From assembly GCA_037190485.1 (NCBI GenBank), contig JBBCJB010000016.1, positions 1 to 64,000 of the forward strand: DNA of 64,000 nt, given 5' to 3'. The stretch is from Parapedobacter sp037190485 (lineage in GTDB: Bacteria; Bacteroidota; Bacteroidia; Sphingobacteriales; Sphingobacteriaceae). The translations under genes and the position numbers were made by a program. Each line of letters opens with the position of its first letter. Position 1 is the stretch's first letter. The notes under the pieces were generated by a model. The model searched no databases. It saw only the letters and a list, made by a program, of their open reading frames with translations, and was not told where the DNA came from. This document shows, one piece after another, positions 9,501 to 19,000 of the stretch.

Positions 9501-10099
9501 TCGTGATCGCCAATCGTGCGCTCGATTGCTTGATAGCCAACCATCGAAAAAACCAAGGCGAGTCCCTGTTTCGGTATGGTTATCCGGTAATTGCCCTGTG
9601 CGTCGCTCGTAGCGGCTCGGTTCGTCCCCTTAACGGTTACCGTCGCGCCTTCTAGGGGCGCGTTCAGCGTGTCCGTTATGCGACCTTGGATTATCCGTTG
9701 CTGCACGCTATGTGGCAACGATTCCGGTTTTTTCTGGTTGCCTCGGTCGATATGGCGAAGCACGACGGTATTGCCCTTGAGTTCCCATATCAAATCTGCG
9801 TTTTTTGCCAACGCATCCATCGCTTGGCGCAGGTTGGCCTCGCTGATTTGCACATTCACCTTCATGTTGGCCAATTCCTCTCCCTGAAGGAAATAGAGGT
9901 AGCCACTTTGCCGCTGAATGTGGTCCATTACTTGGGGAAGCGGCATGTCGCGCGCTCGCAAGGATATCGTCTGTGCGTTCAGTGCTGCGTTCACCTGTAT
10001 CACCGCACTCAGCGAAAGAAAGACGGTTAGCTTCATCATCCGTAGTAATCGGTGCCCGAAAAGCCAACCAAGGCCTTTTGGACATGCATAAAAAATCAT
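6563..10099 (-). CDS. SusC/RagA TonB-dependent outer-membrane transporter with STN domain
   Basis: A 1178-residue TonB-linked porin that imports glycan fragments. Order of parts: signal region up to about residue 43 (VIQVNAALNAQ), an STN (secretin/TonB N-terminal) domain at about 45-117, a carboxypeptidase-regulatory-like beta domain at about 135-210, the TonB box and SusC signature INEVVVVGYGTTTKQDL (215-230), plug, and a 22-strand barrel ending in YALGFRLNF with the C-terminal Phe of outer-membrane barrels. The STN domain signals to the FecR anti-sigma factor, and the FecR and sigma genes lie directly upstream, so this locus is likely switched on through cell-surface signalling when substrate binds. 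The two other SusC proteins of the window lack an STN domain. About 200 bp separate it from fecR; no clear promoter motif was seen there. Confidence 0.95.
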   Translation of the reverse strand: MIFYACPKGLGWLFGHRLLRMMKLTVFLSLSAVIQVNAALNAQTISLRARDMPLPQVMDHIQRQSGYLYFLQGEELANMKVNVQISEANLRQAMDALAKNADLIWELKGNTVVLRHIDRGNQKKPESLPHSVQQRIIQGRITDTLNAPLEGATVTVKGTNRAATSDAQGNYRITIPKQGLALVFSMVGYQAIERTIGDHESINVTMYSLTADINEVVVVGYGTTTKQDLTAAVSTIKQEALSERTMVSLADAMRGKAAGVQITQDDGTPGSSFTFRIRGASSISAGSTPLFVIDGVLQENADNISPGDVESIEILKDASGTAMYGARGANGVVMITTKSGKAGKTAIELYSNLTAQTPGRLFPVMDAREFARARYLASAYVFAPPSTTDPDAPASMLPGFTYYRDTPLGEPGGFWGVAEDATYHDWENYGLPDSTNTNWQDAMFQSSLVQEYRLNIAGGSENTKFSFMGGYLGQEGLVVFSDFERFTGRFNLQQRLSPAINMTLNLSGDRSATHGFIAGSLNGGVVSNPIVTAMLVKPPTEPLTQSDVEDNIAVDDYITTNPYSLAKYVTNVRYPTNWLSRISFDAKLDKRFTYKLTGTYGTTNSNTDAYYPKFTASGSRFNGRAYLSRGTTTKLMNENLLYYKDRFGESHRINAVAGATIEKQRTNLITAENQDYDIEILGVYGLQNGTVPIIPTYTITEWTMASFFGRAEYNYKGKYLFTGTFRADGSSRFSRNNKWGYFPSAAIGWNISEEGFMDALPALSNLKLRASIGQSGNTAIPSYLTLSTIGTYFSPMDGKTPDYGVVVERPENIALKWETTTQVNAGLDIGLLNDRLGITAEWYLKRTRDLLIQKITPSYSGFRNTWTNLGSIQNSGVEVTLSAAIVDKAHFGWNLDANIGINRSKALEVGADLGLDPGVVPGVGNSAFIRNGQPVGQWFGYVTDGIYQSYEAVQASGLRSINGQAIANVRPGTRRFIDQNGDGIIDANDRVVLGTGQPDFMGGLTNVFRYKQVGLNTLFTYSYGNRIYNANRVSLEHGRNVNNMSQGAADAWRPSRYDRQTGALIEQGNPSNAYRMPGGPEELLMLSDWVEDGSFLRLADLTLSYRLSLSGVTKLKRFGLQGLTVFASGKNLWVWTDYSGYDPEVNTRQGNFGDLMPSLDYASYPRSRMYALGFRLNF

Positions 10100-10299
10100 A
10101 ATTTTGTAACGTTTGGATTATGTTATCAATTGGTTACACCGTGTGGCACGTTGTTTCGCATTGGTGTCAGCGACATCCAAATCGAACCGGATTGTGCCGC
10201 CAGCACTTTCCGGTTTTTTTGGCGCTGATTCGATTGAATCATGTGGGTTTGTGAAATTCGATCATAACGTTTTTAATATCGGTGATTATTTATTGGTTT

Positions 10300-11481
10300 T
10301 TATTGCAATACGACGATTCGGGCTTTCTGATTGCCTCGTTTTTCCAACCGGAAGTTGACATCTCCGGTCTTCATGATCTCTAATACCTCATTGAGTGTGC
10401 TTTTTCGGCTTATCTTGCCATAGAAAGGGAGTTGAGGGGCCTCCCCTTCATACTGGATTTCTACGTCATACCAACGACCCAGTTGCCGCATGGCATCCGG
10501 AAGCAAGGTGCCATTGAACGAGAAATGCCCTGATTTCCAGGCAACGTGTTGGCTGGTATCCACGGTACGGATTTCGGCAACCATGCCGCGTGTCATGGCT
10601 TGTTGTCCGGGTGTTAACGTAAAGATTCGGGGGTTGCCAGCGACAGAAACCTTTACCCGACCTTCCACTAAGGTGGTTCTGGTTTCATGGTCATCGGGAT
10701 ACGCGGCGATGTTGAATCCGGTGCCAAGGACCTCGATTTCTTGATCCTTGGTGGTTACTTTGAACGGCCTTTTTTGCGCGCTAACGTCAAAATAGGCCTC
10801 GCCATCCAAAAAGACCGAACGCTCACTGCCGACGAAACGGACTGGGTATCGCAATGTGCTGTTCGCATTGAGCCAGACCTGTGAACCGTCCGGAAGGGTC
10901 ACTTGGTACGTGCCCCCTTTTGGGGTGGTGAGTACGAGCGTTTCGGGCGTCAGCGATTCTTCGGTTCCACCCAAGCGGGTAACGGGTAAATTTCCATCGG
11001 CATAGGTGATTTCGCCGACGCCAACGATGATGCCGGTTTGGGCTTCGTCGAGATTGAAGGTGCGACCGTCTGCCAAGGTTAGCGTCGCGCGGTTGCTGCC
11101 CGGTAAGACATCTGCTGGATTTTGTAAGCGCGTTCCTAAGAAAACCCACGTGGCGCTTGTTGCCACCACGAGTATCGCCGCCGCGTAGCCAAGTACCCGA
11201 CGGATACGCCGGGCTGTGTCGCTACGTTTGGTTGTATCGCTACGGTGGCGCTTGGCGAGCAGCTCAGCCAACACGTTTTCGGCAGCATGCGGTGGTTGTG
11301 CTTGTAGCAATGCCTCCCTGGTCGACCGATTCATGAAATCTTCATGCACGACTTGATTGCGTGGAGATAAGGCAAGCCAATCGGCAAGTTCCCGCTTTTC
11401 TGCATCGGTGGCGGTGCCGTGTAGGTCTTTGAGCATCAACTGCCCCATGCGTATCGCCTGCTTTTCCCCGTAATCTGTCAA
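10300..11481 (-). CDS. FecR-family anti-sigma factor
   Basis: A 393-residue inner-membrane regulator. The N-terminal cytoplasmic part (about 1-92), which binds the ECF sigma factor, is followed by one membrane helix (VLGYAAAILVVATSATWVFL, about 94-113) and the periplasmic FecR domain, recognisable by LTTPKGGTYQVTLPDGSQVW and STLRYPVRFVGSERSVFLDG. The C-terminal part, LPFYGKISRKSTLNEVLEIM to the end, matches the domain that contacts the STN domain of the partner SusC. It sits between the sigma gene and the STN-bearing SusC, the standard order. The start shown is a TTG (11479-11481); the first in-frame ATG is at 11448 (MGQLMLKDLHG) and is also possible, giving 382 residues. Confidence 0.92.
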   Translation of the reverse strand: MTDYGEKQAIRMGQLMLKDLHGTATDAEKRELADWLALSPRNQVVHEDFMNRSTREALLQAQPPHAAENVLAELLAKRHRSDTTKRSDTARRIRRVLGYAAAILVVATSATWVFLGTRLQNPADVLPGSNRATLTLADGRTFNLDEAQTGIIVGVGEITYADGNLPVTRLGGTEESLTPETLVLTTPKGGTYQVTLPDGSQVWLNANSTLRYPVRFVGSERSVFLDGEAYFDVSAQKRPFKVTTKDQEIEVLGTGFNIAAYPDDHETRTTLVEGRVKVSVAGNPRIFTLTPGQQAMTRGMVAEIRTVDTSQHVAWKSGHFSFNGTLLPDAMRQLGRWYDVEIQYEGEAPQLPFYGKISRKSTLNEVLEIMKTGDVNFRLEKRGNQKARIVVLQ

Positions 11482-11578
11482 CTGTATTTTTCGTTAATTC
11501 ATAAGCCAAACAACGCCGGATGCAAAAAGTACCAAACGACAGGCAGCATGTTTATGGTTTATGTTTCAATATGCTGTT

Positions 11579-12193
11579 TTACAGCCAGATATTTTTTTGG
11601 CCTGCAATTGACGCGAAAGCAATCAGCAGGGAGAACTGATCGGCCGTGAGCCTGGAACGTAGCAAGGCGAGCGCACGCAACTTTTGGTTTTTGACGGTTT
11701 GTAGCGAAATCCCCAACTCATCCGCCGTCTCCTGATTGCTCAAACCAGCTAAATAGGTTAGTGTAATAACCCGCTGTGCCTGGTTTGGTAGGCCGGCTAC
11801 GGCCTGTCGCAATTGAAAAACAGCTTCGGATTGAGCAATCTGGGCTAGATAGTCATTGTCGTTTTCGGCATGCCATTCTGCGAAGATTGCTTCGCGTTGA
11901 GCAGCCCGTTCCGAGGTTTTCCTGGCATTCAGGCAGGCGTGCCGAATCGCCCGGAACAGATAAGATTTCAAATGCGTACGATCGTTGAATCGGGTGTTGT
12001 CTTCCAAGAGCTTCAGAAACGTGTTTTCGGTGATGTCTTCCGCTTCCTCGTTGCTTGGCAAAAATTTTCTGGCAAATTGATACATAGTTTCGTAATAGGT
12101 CCTGAAAACCATGGAAAACGCCTTTTCGTCCCCCGCGGACAAGCGCGCGAGAAACTCTTGCTCGTCCACTGTTTCTAACCCATTTCCAGCCAT
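11579..12193 (-). CDS. ECF RNA polymerase sigma factor (sigma-70 family, RpoE-like)
   Basis: A 204-residue ECF sigma factor expected to direct transcription of the downstream susC/susD operon once released by FecR. Region 2 covers roughly residues 20-90 (YYETMYQFARKFLPSNEEAE, then DITENTFLKLL), and region 4 has the helix-turn-helix LSNQETADELGISLQTVKNQ at about 150-170. Length and layout fit the ECF10-type sigma factors that pair with FecR and STN-SusC in Bacteroidota. The gene is 97 bp upstream of fecR. A promoter-like pair of elements lies just upstream at 12214-12243, giving a very short leader. Confidence 0.93.
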   Translation of the reverse strand: MAGNGLETVDEQEFLARLSAGDEKAFSMVFRTYYETMYQFARKFLPSNEEAEDITENTFLKLLEDNTRFNDRTHLKSYLFRAIRHACLNARKTSERAAQREAIFAEWHAENDNDYLAQIAQSEAVFQLRQAVAGLPNQAQRVITLTYLAGLSNQETADELGISLQTVKNQKLRALALLRSRLTADQFSLLIAFASIAGQKNIWL

Positions 12194-12213
12194 TTCGGAA
12201 GTCTTTTGCTGGC

Positions 12214-12243
12214 CAAAGGTATGGAAACTTATTGTTTTTCAAT
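12214..12243 (-). promoter_or_regulatory. Candidate Bacteroidota promoter of the ECF sigma gene
   Basis: Read on the minus strand, TACCTTTG (12221 down to 12214) matches the -7 consensus TAnnTTTG exactly, and ATTG (12243 to 12240) is one base from the -33 TTTG, with an 18-bp spacer, one shorter than the usual 19-21. Transcription would begin about 15 nt before the ATG at 12193. Predicted from motif only. Confidence 0.4.
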
Positions 12244-12292
12244 AATTGCGTGTCGTATCAAGGCCACCAATGTGGTTCTGCATCCTGTTTTG

Positions 12293-13312
12293 TTACAGCG
12301 ATTTCCGCACGATGACCCGTGTCGGGTTGCGCGCCACGACCGTTTCCTTGTCCAGGATGGATCGGGCTACCGCCTTGCCCATCGCCTCGAAATCGGTGGA
12401 GATGACCGTGATGCCATCCTCTAGGATTTCCTTCACGGCGGTATCGTTGTAGGAGACGAGCCCCACGTCTTTGCCGAGTTTGAAGCCTTTGGCACGCGCG
12501 AGCTTGATCAGGGCTACGTCGTCCGTATCGTAGCGGCTGAAGGTGATGTAGGCATTGCCTTTCTTGAAGCTGCCTCCTTCCACCTCATGCTCGATGGCGT
12601 AGCGGTAGCCGTGCTCCATGCAGAACCGAAGGAAGCCATCCACCACGTGGCGGGCATGGGTCGCTTCGCTAGGCGCGATGAGTATGAGCTTTTTGTAGTT
12701 GGCGAGTTGATTCGTCAATTGCGAGAGCCCGTCGTAGAGGTCGTGCTCGAAATCCTGGAAAATACAGGTGTAGTCACCTTCCAACCCAGGTTGATTGTAA
12801 TCGATGATGATGCGTTTCTGTGCCGGGATGAGGTTGAGGATCGCCGATGGGTCTTCCTTCAAAAAGGTAGTCACGATGAAATGCGTGTAATTGCCCAGGT
12901 TTTCGCGGATCAGGCTTTCGAAGACCTTGGCATTGTGATGATGGAAATAGACGTCTACGTCCGCTACGCCCTTGAGTTGGTCGAACAGCGTATGGTAAAA
13001 GGTATCACGCAGGATGTTCATCTTGTCCAGCAGGAGGAAAACCCGGTAGCTGTGGTCGACCGATTTTTTCTTGACGTAATAGCCTTTCCTGTACACCGAT
13101 TCAATGACGCCTTTTTCCAGCAAGTGATTCAATCCTTTCAGCAAGGTTTCCTTGCTCATACTCAATTTTTTTTCCAATTGTTTGAGCGACGGGATGCGAT
13201 CGCCGATGTGGAGTTCATCGGATTCGATTAGCCCGTTGATGTAATCCACCAACTGCATGTATTTCATGCGTTGGGTGGTGTTCTGGCTATTGTCAAGGAC
13301 AGCTGTCTGCAT
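12293..13312 (-). CDS. GntR-family transcriptional regulator with periplasmic-binding-protein-like sensor domain
   Basis: A 339-residue repressor or activator of the divergent glycan locus. The N-terminal winged helix (about residues 18-78) shows ESDELHIGDRIPSLKQLEKK and SMSKETLLKGLNHLLEKGVI, the GntR DNA-binding fold. The rest resembles the LacI-type ligand-binding domain: FIVTTFLKEDPSAIL, KLILIAPSEATHARHVVDGF, GLVSYNDTAVKEILEDGITV and the end VARNPTRVIVRKSL. This GntR-plus-LacI-sensor architecture is common beside Bacteroidota sugar loci (AraR-like). The start at 13312 (MQTAVLDNSQ) is preferred to 13345, whose extra 11 residues look unnatural; 13267 is another possible start. It is transcribed away from the secreted-protein gene at 13504, and the shared 191-bp region holds repeats that may be its operators. 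Confidence 0.88.
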   Translation of the reverse strand: MQTAVLDNSQNTTQRMKYMQLVDYINGLIESDELHIGDRIPSLKQLEKKLSMSKETLLKGLNHLLEKGVIESVYRKGYYVKKKSVDHSYRVFLLLDKMNILRDTFYHTLFDQLKGVADVDVYFHHHNAKVFESLIRENLGNYTHFIVTTFLKEDPSAILNLIPAQKRIIIDYNQPGLEGDYTCIFQDFEHDLYDGLSQLTNQLANYKKLILIAPSEATHARHVVDGFLRFCMEHGYRYAIEHEVEGGSFKKGNAYITFSRYDTDDVALIKLARAKGFKLGKDVGLVSYNDTAVKEILEDGITVISTDFEAMGKAVARSILDKETVVARNPTRVIVRKSL

Positions 13313-13372
13313 ATGGTTGGCAAAATTACGTAAAAACCATAACAAACCAAACCAGCTATTTGCCGATGTATG

Positions 13373-13405
13373 TTATCCTTTAGGTCTGATTTGGTGTCAG
13401 GATAA
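13373..13405. repeat. Perfect 7-bp inverted repeat in the divergent regulatory region
   Basis: TTATCCT at 13373-13379 and AGGATAA at 13399-13405 are exact inverted copies with a 19-bp spacer. The spacer holds GGTCTGATTTGGTGT, whose reverse complement resembles the ACCAGACCA repeats found 75 bp further on. The site lies between the GntR gene and the plus-strand locus, so an operator role is plausible; a simple chance palindrome in AT-rich DNA cannot be excluded. Confidence 0.4.
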
Positions 13406-13422
13406 AATATTTTTAAATTTTT

Positions 13423-13455
13423 TTTGGAAGTAATGCGGTAAATGTCCTATACTTG
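13423..13455 (+). promoter_or_regulatory. Candidate promoter of the second glycan locus
   Basis: TTTG at 13423-13426 and TATACTTG at 13448-13455 (one mismatch to TAnnTTTG) are separated by 21 bp, within the known Bacteroidota spacing. Transcription would start near 13462, about 40 nt before the ATG at 13504 and just before the ACCAGACCA repeats, so a repressor bound to these repeats would block it. Confidence 0.4.
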
Positions 13456-13470
13456 CAATGTGGTTTTAAT

Positions 13471-13489
13471 ACCAGACCACACCAGACCA
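13471..13489. repeat. Direct repeat of ACCAGACCA, possible GntR operator
   Basis: Two exact copies of the 9-mer ACCAGACCA (13471-13479 and 13481-13489) lie one base apart, directly downstream of the predicted transcription start and 15 bp before the first gene of the locus. The preceding TGGTTTTAATACCA (13461-13474) forms an inverted TGGT/ACCA pair with the first copy. Position and repetition suggest binding of the divergent GntR regulator; this is inference. Confidence 0.4.
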
Positions 13490-13503
13490 GTTGGGGCTAA
13501 AAA

Positions 13504-16032
13504 ATGAGGTACAGAGGTCAGTTTCTTTTCCGTTTCCTTTCGCTTCATGTCTTATTGATGGCAAGCGGTACGGTAGATGTGTTTGCGCAAAGCATATCGA
13601 TCGAGAACGAACGTTTAAAGATAGTTTGGGTAGAGACGGATCGTGGGTTCAAGCTGGAGACATTCGCGCTGAAAACGGGCGATGTCGGTTTAAGGCCTAT
13701 GGCCAATCCAATCGGGCGGCACAGCTTTATGTATGCGGATTCGTCTAGCGGGTTACCGCAGCAGGTACAAGACGATTTTGGTTTTCCAGACTCCTCTTAT
13801 ATTTATATACGCAGGCGTTGGACGGACGGGCTAAAGCCAGCGGCGCTGAATACGGCTGGCGAAGAGACTTCTTTTTTGCCTGGCGAGCTTGTTGGGCAAA
13901 GTGAGAGACAGGTGGCTTTCAGGAATTCGTTTCCAATGGCAGAAATGATGACGACATGGTCGCTGGATTCGGAAGCAGCGGGAGATGTGGTTGTTGATAT
14001 GAAAATAAACGTATTGGAAGATGGTTACTATTCATTCAAAAGCCCGTTGATAGCCAAGGTGCATAAACGGGAGCTGGAATGGGCCACGGTGCCTGGATAT
14101 GTGCATTCAAATACGATCAGTAAAGACTTTGTGCGGGCTTACGCCTATGGGCACGGGGTGCCGGAGTTGCCTGTGGTGGTGCGCGAGCGCGGTGCCGGTA
14201 CACTTGCCGCCATGGCTACGACCACCGGGGGGCTTTCGCTGTCGGTCACTGCAGCCCCTGGTTTGGGCCGGGACCCGTGGAAAAAAGATACCTTGTCGAA
14301 TTCGGACTGGCAGGTAGGGCTCTCAGTGGGGTTGGACAGCCAGTATGTTAGTCCGATCATCACTTATCCCGTGATCGGTGAGCCGGGCTCGTACCTCCGG
14401 AAGGGTGATACGCTCAATTTCCGGGTAATGGTCTCTCTTTCTGACAAGGGATGGTTTCCGGCATTCCGCCATATCGTTTATGACCATTACCGGCTTAAAG
14501 AACAACTTCAATGGCGTACGGCGCAGCAATCGCTCACAGACCGGATATTAGCCATGCGTGATTACTTGGCCGACGACACCACTTCGCTGTGGCGCGTGGA
14601 AGAGCATCAAGGGCGGCTCATCGGTGCTCAGGAGTACCACGGTGGGGTGCTGGGAGCACAGCGCGATGCCATGAAGAATTCGGACTACGGGGCAATGTGG
14701 ATGCTGGCGCACCTGATGAAAGACAGTGTACTTTTGAACTCGAGATTGCCCTACGCACGTAATTTCAAGCTGGAACAGCAAGACGTATCCGACCCCTTTT
14801 TCAAAGGTGCCGTTAAAGGGCAGTATTTTTTGTGGAAGAGCAAGCGCTTTGTGGAGGAATGGGGCAACTATGTGGAGCCTATTGCTGTAACCTATTACAG
14901 CATGCTCGATATTGGCAACATGTTGCTTTTTGAGCCAGACGATTTCGAATTGAAGCAACGCTTGGCATTGGGAGCAGAGCGCCTGCTCAACTGGCAGCTC
15001 CCAGACGGGAGGTGGGAGGTGGCCTATGACAAAGATAGCAAGGAGCCTGTTTTTGAAGACCTCAAAGATTACCGCCCAACGTTCTATGGTTTGTTGGTGG
15101 CTTACCGGATTTTAGGCGACAAACGGTACCTGGAAGCTGCCAAGCGCGGAGCCGACTGGTTTTATGAGAATGGTGTGAAAAACGGTTACCTGCTGGGGGT
15201 ATGCGGCGATACGCGGTTCGCACCTGACTTTGCTACAGGGCAAAGTTCACAAGCCTTTTTGGACCTGTATGAACTGACCAGCCTGGAACATTACAAGTGG
15301 GCAGCCATCGAATTGGCACGTATTTACACGCTGTCGATTATTACACATCCGCTTCCTTCCGACAAAGAAAAACGGGTTAAAGGTAAGGCAATACAGGACT
15401 GGCAGATTACCCAAGCGGGGTTGAACTTCGAGCATGGCGGGTTGTTGGGGTCGTCAAATTGGGAGGGACCAATCCTACTGGCCAGCCACGCCGGGCTATT
15501 CGCACGGATAGCCCGGTTAACGGGTGATTCGATTTTCGCAGACCTGGCCAGAGCCGCGGCCTGGGGCAGGGATGCGTTTGTAGCCCCGTCATCGTCTGTC
15601 GCATCGTACTATTGGAAAACCATGGACCGTGGGCCGGGACCTTATCCGCACCATGCGTGGTGGCAGGTAGGTTGGATAACGGATTACCTGCTTTCGGAAG
15701 TCGAACTGCGGTCGGGCGGGCAGGTGAGCTTTCCTGGCGGCTTCATCACGCCAAAGGTCGGGCCGCATAAGCCGTACGGCTTTACGGCCGGAACGGCGTT
15801 CGGGAAAGCTGTTGAGCTGTTCATGCCGCGTGATTTCATTCGATTGGATCACCCCGACGCAGATTGGATCGGTGCGCGGGATGTGGTTACAGGCGAAGTG
15901 TATCTCTTTTTGCTTAATAACAGTCTGAGGCGGGTATCGGTAGGTATTGAATTGATCAATAAAGAATCTAACATTGAAAGCATTGCCATCGAAGCGGGAG
16001 GCTTGGAGGTAATCAATATCGGGGTGCAGTAA
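13504..16032 (+). CDS. Large secreted protein of unrecognised family, possibly an alpha-toroid (six-hairpin) glycan-active enzyme
   Basis: An 842-residue protein with a signal peptide (cleavage after FAQ, about residue 29). I do not recognise it as a named glycosidase family. The first 350 residues look beta-rich; from about 360 to 730 there are repeating helical segments with aromatic and acidic residues (YSMLDIGNMLLFEPDDFELK, ADWFYENGVKNGYLLGVCGD, SSNWEGPILLASHAGLFARI), as in (alpha/alpha)6 toroid enzymes. Near the end comes YPHHAWWQVGWITDYLLSEV followed by LRSGGQVSFPGGF, a stretch that has a counterpart in the 1170-residue protein at 20798-24310. It is the first gene of the plus-strand locus, 24 bp before SusC. 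A role in cleaving the imported glycan is inferred from context; the reaction is unknown. Confidence 0.6.
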   Translation: MRYRGQFLFRFLSLHVLLMASGTVDVFAQSISIENERLKIVWVETDRGFKLETFALKTGDVGLRPMANPIGRHSFMYADSSSGLPQQVQDDFGFPDSSYIYIRRRWTDGLKPAALNTAGEETSFLPGELVGQSERQVAFRNSFPMAEMMTTWSLDSEAAGDVVVDMKINVLEDGYYSFKSPLIAKVHKRELEWATVPGYVHSNTISKDFVRAYAYGHGVPELPVVVRERGAGTLAAMATTTGGLSLSVTAAPGLGRDPWKKDTLSNSDWQVGLSVGLDSQYVSPIITYPVIGEPGSYLRKGDTLNFRVMVSLSDKGWFPAFRHIVYDHYRLKEQLQWRTAQQSLTDRILAMRDYLADDTTSLWRVEEHQGRLIGAQEYHGGVLGAQRDAMKNSDYGAMWMLAHLMKDSVLLNSRLPYARNFKLEQQDVSDPFFKGAVKGQYFLWKSKRFVEEWGNYVEPIAVTYYSMLDIGNMLLFEPDDFELKQRLALGAERLLNWQLPDGRWEVAYDKDSKEPVFEDLKDYRPTFYGLLVAYRILGDKRYLEAAKRGADWFYENGVKNGYLLGVCGDTRFAPDFATGQSSQAFLDLYELTSLEHYKWAAIELARIYTLSIITHPLPSDKEKRVKGKAIQDWQITQAGLNFEHGGLLGSSNWEGPILLASHAGLFARIARLTGDSIFADLARAAAWGRDAFVAPSSSVASYYWKTMDRGPGPYPHHAWWQVGWITDYLLSEVELRSGGQVSFPGGFITPKVGPHKPYGFTAGTAFGKAVELFMPRDFIRLDHPDADWIGARDVVTGEVYLFLLNNSLRRVSVGIELINKESNIESIAIEAGGLEVINIGVQ

Positions 16033-16056
16033 TAACTAATTTTTTAACCTTTTGTT

Positions 16057-19000
16057 ATGAGTATGTTTCTTTTTTCTAGATGTAAATTGGTTTTGGTTGC
16101 CATTGCCTGGCTGACCGCGACGACAGCAGCTTTGGGCCAGCAGCCCGTGGTGGGGACGGTAAGCAACGAGGCGGGTGAGCCGCTTGTTGGCGTGTCTGTC
16201 CATGCCAAAGGGAATGACCATATTCGCACGATAAGCAACCAGGCTGGTAGGTTCAGCGTGCACGTGGACACCAAAACAGTATTGGTATTGACAAACATGG
16301 GCTTCCTGGCAAAGGAGGTGGTTGTGGAACCGGGGACTACTATCGAAGTGGTGATGGACGAATCCGTCGAGTCGTTGGAAGAAGTGGTGGTCGTGGGTTA
16401 TGGCCGCCAGCGCCGGACGTCGGTGACCGGGGCTGTGAGTTCTCTAAAGGGCGAGGAGTTGGTGAAAAGGCCAGTCATGAGGGCGTCTGCAGCATTGCAG
16501 GGCATGGCTGCAGGTGTAACGGTAACGCAGTCTTCCGGTAAGCCGGGAGGCGATGGCGGCACCATCCGGATACGTGGTATAGGTACCCTAGGCGATTCCA
16601 ATCCGTTGGTGCTGATCGACGGGGTGAACGGCACCCTAGATGGCGTTGATCCCAATGACATCGAGAGCGTTTCCGTGTTGAAAGACGCTGCATCCGCGTC
16701 GATTTATGGCGCTCGTGCGGCAAATGGCGTCATCCTCGTTACAACAAAGAAAGGCAAGGAAGGGAAGGTAAACCTAAACTATGAGGGTTTTGTGGGAAAA
16801 CAGGCATTTACCGACTTGCCGGAAATGGTAGATGGCTATACGTATATGTCCAAAGACAATGAAGCGAGGAGCAACGTTGGGCTTACGCCGCTTTACAAAG
16901 AAGACGTTTTGAGGGATTACCTGCAAAATAAGGATACAGACCCGGATCATTTTCCCGATAACGATTGGCAAAAGCTGCTTTATACAGGCTCGGGCTTGAC
17001 GCAACGACACCACATAAGCGTAAATGGCGGAAATACCGTGAAAGTGATGGGCTCTTTTTCTTACCAAGACCAACAAGGGCTGGTACCGGGTTTTAACTAT
17101 GAGACCTATGCATTCCGTTTAAATACCGCCACCCAGATAAATGAACGGTTAACGCTCGAAACGTTTATAAACGGTAGGCATTCGCCTGTTTCTTCCGCCG
17201 TGCAGGGCGACGGCGTGGTTGGCGCGGCCAATCGCATCCCTTCCATATATACGGCACGATTGTCTGACGGTAGGTGGGGAATAGCGAAAGATGGGTACAA
17301 TACATTGGCTGCCCTGGAAGACGGCGGCGATTACCGGGAGTTCTATAACTCGCTGCGCTTAACTGGCCAGCTTACCTATCAGGTGCTGCCGGATTTGAAC
17401 ATTGAACTGGGATTCACACCGAATATCAGCGATTACTCGCAGAAAAATTTTGCCAAGACCATCGCTACCTACCTGCCGGGCGAAGAGAAGCCGGCATTTA
17501 TAACGCCGAATGTGGCTAAACTGACGCAGCGAGAAACGCAGGGCTGGGAAAACACCACGCGATTGTTGGTCACCTATAAAAAGGATTTCCGTAGACATGA
17601 ATTCCAACTTTTGGGAGGCTTTGAACAAATCGACTACAAATTCCGGGCGATGAATGCGTATCGAGAAGGCTTTGAGTTTCCGGAGTTGCAGGAACTGGAT
17701 GCCGGTGCGCTTCCTAATTGGACAAACAGCGGAAATTCCACGACATGGGCATTGCAATCCTATTTCGGAAGGGTTAATTACAACTTCGCGGATAAATACC
17801 TTGTAGAAGCCAACCTTCGCGTGGACGGATCGTCCCGATTCAATTCGGATAGTAGGTTCGGGGTATTCCCTGCCGTTTCACTGGGATGGGTGCTGTCAAA
17901 TGAAACATTCCTCAAGGATTTGGCTTGGATGGATATGTTAAAACTTAGGGGCTCCTGGGGGAGACTGGGCAACCAGAACATCGGCGATAATTTTCCTTAC
18001 GCATCATTCCTTTCGCTCACCGGAAAATATATCTTCAATGGTAAACCGGTATCGACTGCTATCCTGAACGAGCTGTCCAACCAGGAAATCTCATGGGAAA
18101 CAACGACCTCTAGGAATATCGGGCTTGATTTTTCGCTTTTCAGGAACCTGGATGTAGCCTTTGACTATTACCAACGGGAAACCTCCGGGATTTTGCTTAA
18201 GCTCGAAATCCCGGCGACAATCGGTTTGCTCCCCCCGTACCAGAATGCAGGGGTGGTGAGGAACACCGGATGGGATTTCCTCGCGAATTACCGAAATAGA
18301 ATAGGGGCTTTCAATTACTCCGTGGGAGCCAATCTTTCCAATGTGAAAAACGAGGTCATGGATTTGAAAGGCACCGGCCCTTACATCAATGGTTACCGGC
18401 TTATCCAAGAGGGCTATCCGATCAACTCGCTTTATGGATACCGCGCGAACGGCCTGTACCAAACGGAGGATGAGGTGGTAAATGGCCCTGAACAGTTTGG
18501 CAACGTGAAACCCGGCGATATCAGGTATGTGGATGTGACTGGTAATGATGTGGTCAATGCGGATGATCGCGTGGTGATTGGTAACCCCATACCGCGCATG
18601 AATTTCGGGGTCAATCTGTATGGCGAATATAAAGGGTTCGATTTGAGTGTATTCCTCCAAGGTGTGGGTAAGCGGGATGTAATATTGACCAACGAAGCGG
18701 CCTGGGCACTCTACAACAATAATAACATGCAGGTCTGGCAACTCGATTATTGGACTCCGCAAAACGTAAATGCGAGATATCCGAGACTGGTGGCGGGTTC
18801 TACCCACAACAACTTCCAGTTCTCCGATTTTTGGGTGAACGACGGTGGCTACATGCGCATAAAAAACGTGCAGGTGGGTTACACATTGGCTTCCGATAAG
18901 CTGAGACAGTTCGGTGTGCAGCGCCTGCGGGTATACGCCTCGGGCGATAATATCTATACATTTCATAACATGTTCCCTGGGTGGGATCCGGAGCGCCCCG

